Source: Pseudonocardia parietis
GTDB taxonomy: Bacteria; Actinomycetota; Actinomycetes; Mycobacteriales; Pseudonocardiaceae
DNA length: 64,000 bases
Direction of reading: 5' to 3'
Assembly (NCBI RefSeq): GCF_017876315.1
Contig: NZ_JAGINU010000001.1
Coordinates: forward strand, 5,208,001-5,272,000
Part shown: one piece after another, positions 1-8,540 of the stretch
Layout of the letters: every line of letters starts with the position of its first letter
Position numbering within the stretch: position 1 is the stretch's first letter
Position numbers and translations under genes: made by a program
Notes under the pieces: model-generated
Told to the model about the DNA's origin: nothing
Seen by the model: only the letters and a program-made list of their open reading frames with translations
Database searches by the model: none

Positions 1-887
1 TCGCGTTGCCGGTCCGGTTCCTCGGGTTCGGCCGCCGAGAAATCCTCGCGGCCCTTCGGCGCGAGCACCAGGTAGACGATCGCCCCGGCGAACACCACCG
101 CCGATACGACGACGTTGATCCGCAGGTCGCCGAACACCCGGGTGGCTTGGTCGGTACGCATCATCTCGATGAAGAACCGGCCGAGCGTGTAGCCCGCGAC
201 GTAGACGGCGAAGGCCCGGCCGTGGCCGAGCCGGAACCGGCGGTCGGCGAACACCACGAGCGCGGCGACGGCGAGGTTCCACAGCAGCTCGTAGAGGAAC
301 GTCGGGTGCACGACGGCGACCGGCGTCAGGTCCAGCGCGACGCCGCCGATCGGGTCCTCCAACCCCGTCGCCGGGTCGACCCGCTGGTAGATCTCCAGGC
401 CCCACGGCAGCGTGGTCGGGCCGCCGTAGAGCTCCTGGTTGAACCAGTTGCCGAGCCGGCCGACGGCCTGGGCCACGACGATGCCCGGGGCCACGGCGTC
501 GGCGAACACCGGCAGCGGGACGCCGTGGCGACGGCAGCCGATCCACGCACCGACACCGCCGAGCGCGACCGCGCCCCAGATGCCGAGGCCACCGTTCCAG
601 ATCGCCAGCGCACCGAGCGGGTCTCCGCCCGGTCCGAAGTAGACGTGCCAGTCGGTGGCGACGTGGTAGAGCCGCCCGCCGACCAGGCCGAACGGGATCG
701 CCCACACCGCGACGTCGAGCACCGTCCCGGGCCGTCCGCCGCGGGCGACCAGGCGCCGCTCGCCCCACCACAGGGCGATCGCGATGCCGGCGATGATGCA
801 GAGCGCGTACGCCCGGATCGGGATCGGGCCGATCTCCCAGACCCCGCGGGGCGGGCTGGGGATGGCCGCGAGGGCGGTGCTCAGCAC
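1..887 (-). CDS. lgt: Prolipoprotein diacylglyceryl transferase, 3' part beyond window
   Basis: Membrane enzyme that transfers diacylglycerol from phosphatidylglycerol to the lipobox cysteine of prolipoproteins, the first step of lipoprotein maturation. The visible 295 codons start at a GTG (protein begins VLSTALAAIPSP) and show several hydrophobic segments, the family signature GRLGNWFNQELYG with its invariant Arg-Asn, and a later HPTFLYE motif. The C-terminal tail continues past the left edge, so its end is not seen. It lies 4 nt after trpC on the same strand; in related actinobacteria trpA and trpB usually lie between trpC and lgt, and here they are absent. LspA, the next enzyme of the pathway, is at the other end of the window. 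Confidence 0.93.
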   Translation of the reverse strand, partial: MLSTALAAIPSPPRGVWEIGPIPIRAYALCIIAGIAIALWWGERRLVARGGRPGTVLDVAVWAIPFGLVGGRLYHVATDWHVYFGPGGDPLGALAIWNGGLGIWGAVALGGVGAWIGCRRHGVPLPVFADAVAPGIVVAQAVGRLGNWFNQELYGGPTTLPWGLEIYQRVDPATGLEDPIGGVALDLTPVAVVHPTFLYELLWNLAVAALVVFADRRFRLGHGRAFAVYVAGYTLGRFFIEMMRTDQATRVFGDLRINVVVSAVVFAGAIVYLVLAPKGREDFSAAEPEEPDRQR

Positions 888-891
888 GGGG

Positions 892-1734
892 TCAGGCGCC
901 GGTGCGGCTGCAGGACGGGTGGAAGCCCGCCGCGACCAGCCCGCGCACGGCCGACGCCGGGTCGCCGCTGGTCACCAGGCCCTCGCCGACGAGCACCGCG
1001 TCGGCACCCCAGCCGGCGTAGGTGAGCAGGTCGCCGGGCCCGCGGACGCCGGACTCGGCGACCTTGAGCACGTTCGAGGGCAGCCCGGGCGCGATCTGCC
1101 CGAACACCGACCGGTTCACCTCGAGGGTGTGCAGGTTGCGCGAGTTGACGCCGACGAGCTTCGCCCCGGCCTCCAGGGCGCGGTCGCACTCCTCCTCGGT
1201 GTGCACCTCGACCAGGGGTGTCATGCCGAGCGACTCGACCCGGTCGAGCAGCGACTCGAGAACCGGCTGCTCCAGCGCCGCGACGATCAGCAGGACGACG
1301 TCGGCGCCGTGCGCGCGGGCCTCGTGCACCTGGTACGGGGTGACGATGAAGTCCTTGCGCAGCACCGGGACGTCCACCCGGGCGCGGACCGCGTCGAGGT
1401 CGGCGAGCGAGCCGCCGAACCGGCGCTGCTCGGTCAGGACGCTGATCACCCGGGCTCCGCCCTCGGCGTAGACCCCGGCGAGCTCGGCCGGGTCCGGGAT
1501 CGCCGCGAGCGCTCCCTTGGACGGGCTCGACCGCTTCACCTCGGCGATGACGCCGACGCCCGGCTCGCGCAGTGCGGCCAGTGCGTCGCGGGGCTGCGGT
1601 GCCGCCGCCGCCCGGCGCTTGATCTCGTCGAGGTCGACGGCCTTCTCGCGCTCCGCGAGGTCCTCGCGGACACCGGCCACGATGGACTCCAGGACGCTCG
1701 GCCCCCGGCCGTCGGTCCCGTTCTGCTGCGCCAC
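892..1734 (-). CDS. trpC: Indole-3-glycerol phosphate synthase
   Basis: TIM-barrel enzyme of tryptophan synthesis that closes CdRP to indole-3-glycerol phosphate. Of 280 residues, the diagnostic stretches are VIAEVKRSSPSKG near the N-terminus (substrate phosphate and catalytic Lys), VLRKDFIV (second catalytic Lys), VGVNSRNLHTLEV and the C-terminal VAESGV. The GTG at 1734 is chosen because AGGAGGAG lies just upstream; a longer in-frame start at 1782 exists but has no ribosome site. It follows the Trp-associated membrane protein by 49 nt, in one unit with trpE. No separate trpF is present; PriA at 12.4 kb probably supplies that step. Confidence 0.96.
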   Translation of the reverse strand: MAQQNGTDGRGPSVLESIVAGVREDLAEREKAVDLDEIKRRAAAAPQPRDALAALREPGVGVIAEVKRSSPSKGALAAIPDPAELAGVYAEGGARVISVLTEQRRFGGSLADLDAVRARVDVPVLRKDFIVTPYQVHEARAHGADVVLLIVAALEQPVLESLLDRVESLGMTPLVEVHTEEECDRALEAGAKLVGVNSRNLHTLEVNRSVFGQIAPGLPSNVLKVAESGVRGPGDLLTYAGWGADAVLVGEGLVTSGDPASAVRGLVAAGFHPSCSRTGA

Positions 1735-1783
1735 CGTGTCGACTCCTCCTAAGCTCGCAGGCCGCCCGGTCGTCGGCGCCATG

Positions 1784-2407
1784 CTAGTTCTCCCCTTCGC
1801 GCGGCCCGACGGTCGGGTCGCCGCCCGCGTCGAGCCGCTCCCACGCCGCCCGGTCCGGGTCGGTCTCGGCGACCTGCTCCTTCGCCCCGGGCGCGGAGTA
1901 GCGGGCCCCGAGCCGGGGGATCCGCGGCTCCCGCAGGATCAGCAGCACGGTGGCGGCCAGTGCCAGCACCGCACCGGCGACCGCCAGCCACGGCCACGGC
2001 GTCGCGGTCACGGCACCGACGCCCTCCGGTGCGTTCGGCGCGGTGAGCCCGGCCCGGGCCGAGGCCAGCTCGGCCGGCGTCGGCGGGACCACGACCAGGC
2101 CCACGGTCAGCCCGCCGGCGGCGATCGCACCGGCCCCGACCAGCACACCGAGCAGGCGCCGGGCGATCCCGGACAGCGCCACCAGCGCGGCGACCGCGGC
2201 GACCAGCAGTGCCGCGACGGCGGTGACCGCGGGTTGCAGCTGCGCACCTGTCGCCGACGCCGCGACGGTCCCCCGGGTCGCCGTCGGCACGTCGACGGTG
2301 AACCACGGGGCCGACCCGGAGCCCCACAGCGCGGCGGCCCCGGCGAGCAGGCCGACGACGACCAGGCCCAGGGTGCGCCGGTCGTCGCGGGCGGCGGGCG
2401 CGCTCAC
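1784..2407 (-). CDS. Trp operon-associated membrane protein
   Basis: A 207-residue protein of the actinobacterial family found between trpE and trpC (Trp_oprn_chp). About four hydrophobic segments are visible: LGLVVVGLLAGAAALWG, a long Ala/Val-rich pair in the middle, and WLAVAGAVLALAATVLLIL near the C-terminus, followed by a charged cytosolic tail. The GTG start overlaps the trpE stop in a GTGA, so the two are translationally coupled. The family is consistently tied to tryptophan genes but has no proven biochemical function; a role in transport or membrane placement of the pathway is only a guess. Confidence 0.85.
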   Translation of the reverse strand: MSAPAARDDRRTLGLVVVGLLAGAAALWGSGSAPWFTVDVPTATRGTVAASATGAQLQPAVTAVAALLVAAVAALVALSGIARRLLGVLVGAGAIAAGGLTVGLVVVPPTPAELASARAGLTAPNAPEGVGAVTATPWPWLAVAGAVLALAATVLLILREPRIPRLGARYSAPGAKEQVAETDPDRAAWERLDAGGDPTVGPREGEN

Positions 2408-3975
2408 CGGGTCCCCGGGGCGCGCAGCGACCCGGCCGCGGCGACGGCGGACAGCACCGCGCGGGCCTTGTTGAGGCATTCGGTGTCCTCGGCGGCCGGG
2501 TCGGAGTCGGCGACGATCCCACCTCCGGCCTGCACGTACGCGGTGCCGCCGCGGATCATCGCGGTGCGGATGGCGATCGCGGTGTCGGCGTTCCCGGCGA
2601 AGTCCAGATAGCCGACGATGCCGCCGTACTGCCCGCGGCGGGTCGGTTCCAGCTCGTCGATCACCTGCATGGCCCGGACCTTCGGTGCTCCGGACAGCGT
2701 GCCCGCGGGGAAGCAGGCGACCACGGCGTCGAACGCCGTCCGGTCACCCCGCAGCAGCCCGGTCACGGTCGAGACCAGGTGCATGACGTGGCTGTAGCGC
2801 TCGATCTCGAAGAAGTTCCGCACGGTGACCGTGCCCGGCTCGCAGACCCGCCCGAGGTCGTTGCGGCCCAGGTCGACCAGCATCAGGTGCTCCGCGCGCT
2901 CCTTCTCGTCGCTGCGCAGGTCCTTCTCCAGCAGCTGGTCCTCCTCCTCGGTCGCGCCACGCCAGCGGGTGCCCGCGATCGGGTGCGTGGTGGCGCGCCC
3001 GTCGAGCACGCTGACCAGCGCCTCCGGGCTGGAACCGACGATCGAGAACGGCGGCCCGCCGGCGGCGTCCTCCAGCCGGAGCAGGTACATGTACGGGCTC
3101 GGGTTGGTCGTCCGCAGCACCCGGTAGACCTCCAGGGGGTCCGCGGCGCACGGCATCTCGAACCGCTGCGACAGCACGATCTGGAAGGCTTCGCCGGCCC
3201 GGATCCGCTCCTTCGCCTCCTCGATGACGGCGTGGTGCTGCTCCGGGGAGCGGCGGCGGACGAACTCCGGCTCGCCCGGGGTGTAGACCGCGACCGTGCT
3301 CGCCGCCGGTGCCGCCAGCTCGGCGGTCATCCGGTCCAGCCGGGCGACCGCGTCGTCGTAGGCCTGGTCGACGCGCTCGTCGGAGGCGTCCCAGTTGATC
3401 GCGTTCGCGATCAGCGTGATCGTGCCCTCGTGGTGGTCGAGCGCGGCCAGGTCGGTGGCCAGCAGCATGACCAGCTCGGGCAGCTCCAGGTCGTCGACGG
3501 CCGGGTCGTCCGGGTCGGCGATCCGTTCCACCCGGCGGACGACGTCGTAGCCCAGGTACCCGACCATCCCGCCGGTCAGCGGGGGCAGGCCGGGCAGCGG
3601 CTCGGAGTGCAGCTCGGTGACCACGGTGCGCAGTGCGGTGAGCGGGTCGCCCGTGGTCGGCAGGCCGTCGGGGACCTCCCCGGTCCAGCGCAGCTCGCCG
3701 TCGACGGCGGTCAGCGCGGCGGCACTGCGGGCACCGACGAACGACCAGCGCGACCACGACCGGCCGTTCTCCGCGGACTCGAGCAGGAACGTGCCCGCCG
3801 AGCCCTTCGCGAGCTTGCGGTAGACGCCGACCGGGGTCTCGTCGTCGGCCAGCAGGCGGCGGGTCACCGGGATGACCCGGTGCGCGCCGGCGAGGCGGCG
3901 GAACTCCTCGCGGGTCGGGCTCACCTCGCCCAGCGCGGCGGCCGTGGGGACGGACGTGGTGGCGCTCACGGTCAT
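2404..3975 (-). CDS. trpE: Anthranilate synthase component I
   Basis: Converts chorismate plus ammonia (from glutamine through a TrpG subunit encoded elsewhere) to anthranilate. At 523 residues it is full length. Chorismate-binding motifs are clear: HPIAGTRWRG, LVDLGRNDLGRV, FPAGTLSGAPKVRAMQ and GGIVGYLDFAGNADTAIAIRT. The N-terminal part carries the feedback-site region around LLESAENGRSWSRWSF. Two ATGs lie close together, at 3984 and 3975; GGGGAGA sits about 10 nt before 3975 and too close to 3984, so 3975 is preferred. First gene of the trpE-membrane protein-trpC unit, divergent from a TetR gene. No Trp-rich leader peptide was seen upstream. Confidence 0.95.
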   Translation of the reverse strand: MTVSATTSVPTAAALGEVSPTREEFRRLAGAHRVIPVTRRLLADDETPVGVYRKLAKGSAGTFLLESAENGRSWSRWSFVGARSAAALTAVDGELRWTGEVPDGLPTTGDPLTALRTVVTELHSEPLPGLPPLTGGMVGYLGYDVVRRVERIADPDDPAVDDLELPELVMLLATDLAALDHHEGTITLIANAINWDASDERVDQAYDDAVARLDRMTAELAAPAASTVAVYTPGEPEFVRRRSPEQHHAVIEEAKERIRAGEAFQIVLSQRFEMPCAADPLEVYRVLRTTNPSPYMYLLRLEDAAGGPPFSIVGSSPEALVSVLDGRATTHPIAGTRWRGATEEEDQLLEKDLRSDEKERAEHLMLVDLGRNDLGRVCEPGTVTVRNFFEIERYSHVMHLVSTVTGLLRGDRTAFDAVVACFPAGTLSGAPKVRAMQVIDELEPTRRGQYGGIVGYLDFAGNADTAIAIRTAMIRGGTAYVQAGGGIVADSDPAAEDTECLNKARAVLSAVAAAGSLRAPGTR

Positions 3976-4065
3976 GGGGGTCATTCTCCCCGACCGTGAC
4001 GGGCACGGACGGGCGGGTGAAGATGGGTGGGTGAGCACCGATGGCCTGCTTGTCGGGGCCGGCGC

Positions 4066-4704
4066 ATGAGTACGGCCCCGGATCCCGCCGCCCCGCCCCG
4101 GCGGCGCCGGGGGCGCCGGTCGGGCGGCGAGGACACCCGGGCCGGACTGCTGGAGGCGGCCCGGTCCGAGTTCGCCGAACGCGGCTACGAGGGCGCCACC
4201 GTCCGCCGGATCGCCGAGCGCGCCGGGGTGGACCCGGCCATGGTCAACCACTGGTTCGGCACCAAGGACAACCTGTTCGTCGCGGCCATGGAGATCGAGG
4301 TGAACCCGGCCACGGTGCGCGCCGAGGTGCTGGCCGGCGACCCGCAGGACATCGGGGCACGGGTGGTGCGGACCTTCCTGACCGTCTGGGACACCGCGGG
4401 GGACGGCGGGGCGATGGCGGCGCTGCTGCGCAGCGTCACCGGGCACGAGTTCGCGGCCCGGATGCTGCGCGAGTTCGTGACCCGGGTGATCCTGCGCCCG
4501 GTCACCGAGCGGGTGTCCCCCGACCGGCGCGCCGAGCGGGGCGCGCTGGTCGCCTCGCAGCTGATCGGGATGGGACTGATGCGCTACGTGGTCCGGATGG
4601 AGCCGCTGGCCTCGGCCTCGCGGGACGAGCTGGTGGCCACGGTCGGGCCCACCGTGCAGCGCTACCTGACCGGGAACCTCGGGTCGACGAACCCGGAGGT
4701 GTAG
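4066..4704 (+). CDS. TetR-family transcriptional regulator
   Basis: A 212-residue one-domain repressor. Residues about 25-70 form the TetR helix-turn-helix: LLEAARSEFAERGYEGATVRRIAERAGVD followed by MVNHWFGTKDNLFVAAM. The C-terminal half is the ligand and dimer domain, and the ligand is unknown. The ATG at 4066 fits the domain start; a possible earlier ATG adds residues with no family resemblance. It diverges from trpE, and its 3' end overlaps the convergent response-regulator gene by 43 bp. Confidence 0.9.
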   Translation: MSTAPDPAAPPRRRRGRRSGGEDTRAGLLEAARSEFAERGYEGATVRRIAERAGVDPAMVNHWFGTKDNLFVAAMEIEVNPATVRAEVLAGDPQDIGARVVRTFLTVWDTAGDGGAMAALLRSVTGHEFAARMLREFVTRVILRPVTERVSPDRRAERGALVASQLIGMGLMRYVVRMEPLASASRDELVATVGPTVQRYLTGNLGSTNPEV

Positions 4705-5318
4705 GCGGCGACGACCGCCTGGGTCCGGTCCCGGCACCCGGTCTTCGCGAGTACCCCGGCGACGTGGGTCTTCACCGTCTCGACACCCAGGTACAGCTCG
4801 GCGGCGATCTCGGCGTTGGACAGGCCGCGGGCCATCGACCGCAGCACCTCGCCCTCGCGTGCGGTCAGCCCGGCGCGCTCCAGCCGGTCGCCGCCGGGCG
4901 GGGCGAACCCGGCGACGAGCTCGCGGACGGCGGCCGGGAAGAGCAGCGACTCCCCCGCGGCGACGGTGTGCACCGCCCGGACGATCTCCCGCGGCGGGGT
5001 CCGCTTGAGCAGGAAGCCGGTGGCCCCGGCCCGGAGCGCGTCGTAGACGTAGCGGTCGTGGCCGAACGTGGTCAGCACCAGCACCCGTGGCGGGTCGGGA
5101 CGCCGGACCAGTTCGCGGGTGGCGGTGATGCCGTCGACGGCCGGCATCCGCACGTCCATCAGCACGACGTCCGGGCGGAGCCGGGCCACCAGGCCGGGCA
5201 CCTCGGCGCCGTCGGCGGCCTCGCCCAGCACGGTCAGGCCGGGGTCCGCGTCGAGGACCGCGCGCAGCCCGGCGCGGATCAGCTCCTCGTCGTCGACCAG
5301 CAGCACCCCGGTGGTCAT
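4662..5318 (-). CDS. NarL/LuxR-family response regulator
   Basis: DNA-binding response regulator of 218 residues. The receiver domain (about 1-120) has acidic residues DDEE near 9-12, phospho-acceptor Asp55 in VVLMDVRMP, a conserved Thr in VLVLTTF and Lys in FLLKRTPP. The C-terminal LuxR helix-turn-helix is LTAREGEVLRSMARGLSNAEIAAELYLGVETVKTHV. GGGGAGGAC precedes the ATG. It lies 35 nt after the histidine kinase gene, so the two form a two-component pair. The target is not visible; the divergent membrane protein beyond the kinase is the obvious candidate. Confidence 0.94.
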   Translation of the reverse strand: MTTGVLLVDDEELIRAGLRAVLDADPGLTVLGEAADGAEVPGLVARLRPDVVLMDVRMPAVDGITATRELVRRPDPPRVLVLTTFGHDRYVYDALRAGATGFLLKRTPPREIVRAVHTVAAGESLLFPAAVRELVAGFAPPGGDRLERAGLTAREGEVLRSMARGLSNAEIAAELYLGVETVKTHVAGVLAKTGCRDRTQAVVAAYTSGFVDPRFPVR

Positions 5319-5353
5319 GTCCTCCCCTTCTCGGCGCCCGCCAAGGATCTGTC

Positions 5354-6709
5354 CTACCCCGACTGTCCGCTGTCGTCCTCCCGCCGCGCCGGGGTGGCGA
5401 CACCGGTGGTCCGGTCGGCCCAGCCCGACCGGGCAGGCGTTGGGCCGGCCGGACCAGCCGGATCCGTGGGCGGCGCCGCGCGGCCGGCCGGGAACGCGGC
5501 GTGCAGGACCCAGCGGTCGCCGTCCGCGGCGGCGGTGAGGGTGCCCCCGAGCAGCGCGGCCCGCTCCCTGGCGCCTGCCAGGCCACGTCCGCCGCGAGCG
5601 TGCGGCGCCACCGGCCCGCGGGCGTTGGCGATCCGCAGTTCCAGGCCGCTCCCGGTGCGGCACAGGCGCAGCTCGACCGGTCCCGGCCCGGCGTGGCGCA
5701 GGGCGTTGGTCAGCCCCTCCTGGACGAGCCGGTAGACCTCCCGGGACACCGCCGCCGGGACGCCCGCGGCGGAGTCCACCTCGGACCGCAGGTCGAGCCC
5801 GGCCGTGCGCGCCGAGTCGAGAAGGGACCCCAGTGACTCGAGGTCGCGGACCGGCTCGGGGGCGTCGTCGTCCTCACGGAGCAGGCCGAGCACGTGGTCG
5901 AGGTCGTCGAGGGCGGCCCGGCCGGTCTCCGCGATCGCCTCGAGGGCACGGCGGACGAACGCCGGGTCGGTGCCGAGCAGCTCGGCGGCCACCCCGGCCT
6001 GCATGGTGGTGACGGTCAGCGCGTGCCCCACCGAGTCGTGCAGCTCCCGGGCCAGCCGGGTGCGCTCGGCCTGCCGGTCTGCACGGTGCCGTGCGGCCGC
6101 CAGCTCCTCGGCGAGCTCCGCGGCGCGGCGCTGCCCGGCGTCCGGTCCGAGGAACCACGGGACCAGTCTCGCCTGCAGCGCGCCGGCGGCGACCAGCAGG
6201 GCGAGCGTCACCGGGACGAGCACCAGAGCCAGCGGCGGCGCCCACCAGGCCGCGGTACCGGTCGGCAGTGGCGGGTAGGGCTCGAACGGGGTGGCGATCA
6301 GCGCGACCGTCATCGGCACCGCGAACAGCACGGCCGTCGCGGCCACCGCACCGAGCCCGGCGCACACCACCAGCCACCCGGCCGCCCGGATCCTGGCCGG
6401 GAACGGGACCCGGGCCGCGGCGGGCTCGGCAGGCAGGTCGGCGTCGAGCAGCGCGCGGGCGGCTGCGACCAGCAGCTCCCGCACACCGGGCAGGACCGTG
6501 ACGCCGGCGGCGATCAGCACCACCGGGACCGTCAGGCCGATCATGGCTCCGGTGCCCGTGCCACCGGCGGCGGTGAGCACCAGCACCCAGCCGGCGCCCA
6601 GGTAGGGCAGCAGGATCACCGCGCCGAGCAGCACGTGCAGCACGCGGCGGTAGGTCCGCGCCGACAGTGCCCACCGTGCGGACCGGGCCCACCGCGACGA
6701 CTCCCCCAC
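5354..6709 (-). CDS. Sensor histidine kinase (HisKA_3 type)
   Basis: NarL-type sensor kinase of 451 residues, partner of the adjacent LuxR response regulator. The N-terminal ~190 residues hold several membrane spans with very short outside loops, so it probably senses something in or near the membrane. The H-box is RTRLARELHDSVGHALTVT with His about 224; the ATPase domain has VYRLVQEGLTNALRHA (N-box) and GRGLAGARERAALLGG (G-box). The GTG at 6709 is an estimate, since no good ribosome site is seen and in-frame codons continue upstream. Confidence 0.9.
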   Translation of the reverse strand: MGESSRWARSARWALSARTYRRVLHVLLGAVILLPYLGAGWVLVLTAAGGTGTGAMIGLTVPVVLIAAGVTVLPGVRELLVAAARALLDADLPAEPAAARVPFPARIRAAGWLVVCAGLGAVAATAVLFAVPMTVALIATPFEPYPPLPTGTAAWWAPPLALVLVPVTLALLVAAGALQARLVPWFLGPDAGQRRAAELAEELAAARHRADRQAERTRLARELHDSVGHALTVTTMQAGVAAELLGTDPAFVRRALEAIAETGRAALDDLDHVLGLLREDDDAPEPVRDLESLGSLLDSARTAGLDLRSEVDSAAGVPAAVSREVYRLVQEGLTNALRHAGPGPVELRLCRTGSGLELRIANARGPVAPHARGGRGLAGARERAALLGGTLTAAADGDRWVLHAAFPAGRAAPPTDPAGPAGPTPARSGWADRTTGVATPARREDDSGQSG

Positions 6710-6743
6710 GCGAGGATCGTCGCAGAATCCCCCGGCCGGTCGT

Positions 6744-6759
6744 TCCCTCGCGAGAGGGA
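6744..6759. promoter_or_regulatory. Inverted repeat between kinase and membrane protein
   Basis: TCCCTC and GAGGGA flank the four bases GCGA in the 107-bp divergent region between the kinase start and the membrane protein start. This is a reasonable place for a shared operator, possibly for the local response regulator. The arms are short, so chance is not excluded. Confidence 0.3.
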
Positions 6760-6816
6760 GCCCGTCCACCCGCCGGCGGGAGGTCCGGCCGCGTACGCCC
6801 CGCCAGTCTCGACGCC

Positions 6817-7749
6817 ATGACCTCACACGACGTCCACGACACACTCACCACCCGCCGGGTGCTCGGCGGTGTCGCCGCCCTCGCGACCCTCCCCTACGTC
6901 TCGATGAAGATCGCCTGGCTGACCGGGAACCCGGTCGGCGTCCTCGATCCACGCATCCTCGAGGGCGCGGGGATGCCGGTGATGAACGCGATCACCGTGC
7001 TGATGGACCTGTGCGTCGTCGCACTCGCGGTGGCACTGGGCAGCCGGGGCGCCCTGCGGCTTCCCGCGCTGGTGGTCCTGCTGCCCGCCTGGGTCGCGAC
7101 CGGGCTGCTCGTCCCGATCGCGCTCGTGTCACTGCCGATGACGATCGCGCTCCCCACGCCCGACGACCTCGCGATGGCCACCTGGGTGCGCCCGATGGTC
7201 TACGGCGGGTTCACCGTGCAGGGAGCGTGCCTGCTGGCCGCGTTCACGCTGTACGCCCGCGACCGCTGGGGGGTCCGGCTCGCGGACCCTTCCCCGGCGC
7301 CGGACGCGGTGCAGCCACTGCTGCGGGCGGTCGCCGGTGGCGGCGTCGTCACCGCGGTGCTCGCCGCGGGCCTGCAGCTGCTCGGCGGTGCGCTCACCGG
7401 TGAGCCGATCGCGCTGGTCCCGGCCGCGGTGACCGCGGCGCTGGTCGTGGCCGGCGCGGCCGGGGTGTGGCGGCTGGCCGCCGGCCGGTCGGGCACGGCC
7501 CTGGTGACGGCGGCCTGGATCGGGAGTGCGGTGGCGTTCGCCGACGGCCTGTACGCCACCGCCATCACGATGGGGGCGACCGATCTGTCGACGGGGGCCG
7601 CGTCGCCTGCGGCCGGGATGTCCCACGTCGTGGGGCTGCTGGCCGGGTTCGCGCTGGCCGTCGCCGGGCTGTTGGCGGTGTCGGGTAGTGCCGACTCTCG
7701 TACACAATCTGATCGAGTCCGCGGGAACGATCTGCAGATCGGCGCTTGA
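6817..7749 (+). CDS. Multi-pass membrane protein, unknown function
   Basis: A 310-residue protein with about eight to ten hydrophobic segments, for example VLGGVAALATLPYVSMKIAWL, ITVLMDLCVVALAVALG, LPALVVLLPAWVATGLLVPIA and a final GLLAGFALAVAGLLAV. No catalytic or transport motif was recognised. It diverges from the two-component kinase and is a plausible target or accessory of that system. Its last ~50 bp contain a candidate operator (TCGTACACAA at 7698-7707) for the next gene's GntR regulator. Confidence 0.75.
   Translation: MTSHDVHDTLTTRRVLGGVAALATLPYVSMKIAWLTGNPVGVLDPRILEGAGMPVMNAITVLMDLCVVALAVALGSRGALRLPALVVLLPAWVATGLLVPIALVSLPMTIALPTPDDLAMATWVRPMVYGGFTVQGACLLAAFTLYARDRWGVRLADPSPAPDAVQPLLRAVAGGGVVTAVLAAGLQLLGGALTGEPIALVPAAVTAALVVAGAAGVWRLAAGRSGTALVTAAWIGSAVAFADGLYATAITMGATDLSTGAASPAAGMSHVVGLLAGFALAVAGLLAVSGSADSRTQSDRVRGNDLQIGA
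7698..7707. promoter_or_regulatory. Candidate second GntR operator
   Basis: TCGTACACAA resembles the TTGTNNACAA shape of the perfect palindrome at 7773-7782 but has one arm altered. It lies inside the end of the upstream coding region, 66 bp before the promoter-proximal site, spacing that could allow looping. The assignment is inference. Confidence 0.3.
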
Positions 7750-7782
7750 GTTGCGGTACGAATCGCTCTACCTTGTGCACAA
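7746..7782 (+). promoter_or_regulatory. Promoter and palindromic operator of the GntR-symporter unit
   Basis: TTGAGT (7746-7751) and TACCTT (7769-7774) are separated by 17 bp, a good sigma-70-like promoter. The perfect palindrome TTGTGCACAA (7773-7782) overlaps the -10 end and lies 18 bp before the GntR ATG. TTGTNNACAA-type sites are typical for FadR-class GntR repressors, so this is probably the autoregulatory operator. Confidence 0.55.
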
Positions 7783-7800
7783 TCACGAAGAGGTGAACAC

Positions 7801-8517
7801 ATGACGGAGAGGGTTCTGCCGGCTCGGGCCGGCGGCGAGCAGGCCGTGGACCGGGTGCATGCGGTGCTGCGGGCCGAGATCCTCGACGGCGTCCGCCCGG
7901 CCGGCTCGCGGCTGCGCGAGGAGGAGATCGCCGAGGCACAGGGCACCTCCCGGACGCCCGTCCGGGAGGCGATCCGCCGCCTCGCCGCCGACGGTCTGGC
8001 CGTGCTCACCCCCCGCCGCGGCGCCGAGGTCGTCGCCTGGGACGAGGAGGACCTCGACGAGCTGTTCGACCTGCGGGTCGTGCTCGAGGGCCACGCCGCG
8101 GCCCGGGCCGCGACCTCCGGCCGGGCCGACACCGCGCGGCTGTACGAGCTCTGCGACCTGATGGAGGTGCTGCGCCGCCCGGCGGGCGACCCCGACTACG
8201 CGGAGATCACCCGGCTGAACCTGGAGCTGCACCGCGAGGTGCACCGGGCGGGCGGCCGCCGGGTGCTCCCGGAGCTGGTCGCCCGGGTGGTCGAGGCGCC
8301 CCTGGTGCAGAGCACGCTGCGCCGCTACAGCACCGACCGTCTCGACCGCAGCTTCGCCCAGCACCGCGACCTCGTCGCCGCGATCGAGGCGGGCGACGCC
8401 GACTGGGCCCGTGCCGTGATGACCGCCCACCTGCGTGCCGCCCGCGAGGTCGTCCGGGCCGCCGCAGCCCTGCCGACGCCCGTACCGACATCCGTAGCGA
8501 CAGCCGGACCGACCTGA
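7801..8517 (+). CDS. GntR-family regulator, FCD ligand domain
   Basis: FadR-class repressor of 238 residues. The winged helix (about 15-75) includes LRAEILDGVRPAGSRLREEEIAEAQGTSRTPVREAIRRLAADGLAVL, and the FCD helical domain follows, with likely metal or ligand residues in NLELHREVH, VVEAPL and RSFAQHRDLVAAIEAGD. AGAGGTG precedes the ATG. It is the first gene of a unit with the DUF3311 protein and the sodium:solute symporter, so it probably represses uptake of that symporter's substrate, likely an organic acid. Confidence 0.93.
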   Translation: MTERVLPARAGGEQAVDRVHAVLRAEILDGVRPAGSRLREEEIAEAQGTSRTPVREAIRRLAADGLAVLTPRRGAEVVAWDEEDLDELFDLRVVLEGHAAARAATSGRADTARLYELCDLMEVLRRPAGDPDYAEITRLNLELHREVHRAGGRRVLPELVARVVEAPLVQSTLRRYSTDRLDRSFAQHRDLVAAIEAGDADWARAVMTAHLRAAREVVRAAAALPTPVPTSVATAGPT

Positions 8518-8540
8518 CCACCACCGACGAGGAGGACCGC

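Noticed and set aside
3976..4065. Tryptophan attenuator upstream of trpE
   Set aside because: No short ORF with Trp codons and no terminator/antiterminator pair seen in the 90 bp before trpE.
2404..5586. A minus-strand frame of over 1,000 codons giving TrpE a giant N-terminus
   Set aside because: The added part runs antisense through the TetR gene and has arginine/glycine-rich nonsense; a normal ATG with a ribosome site is at 3975.
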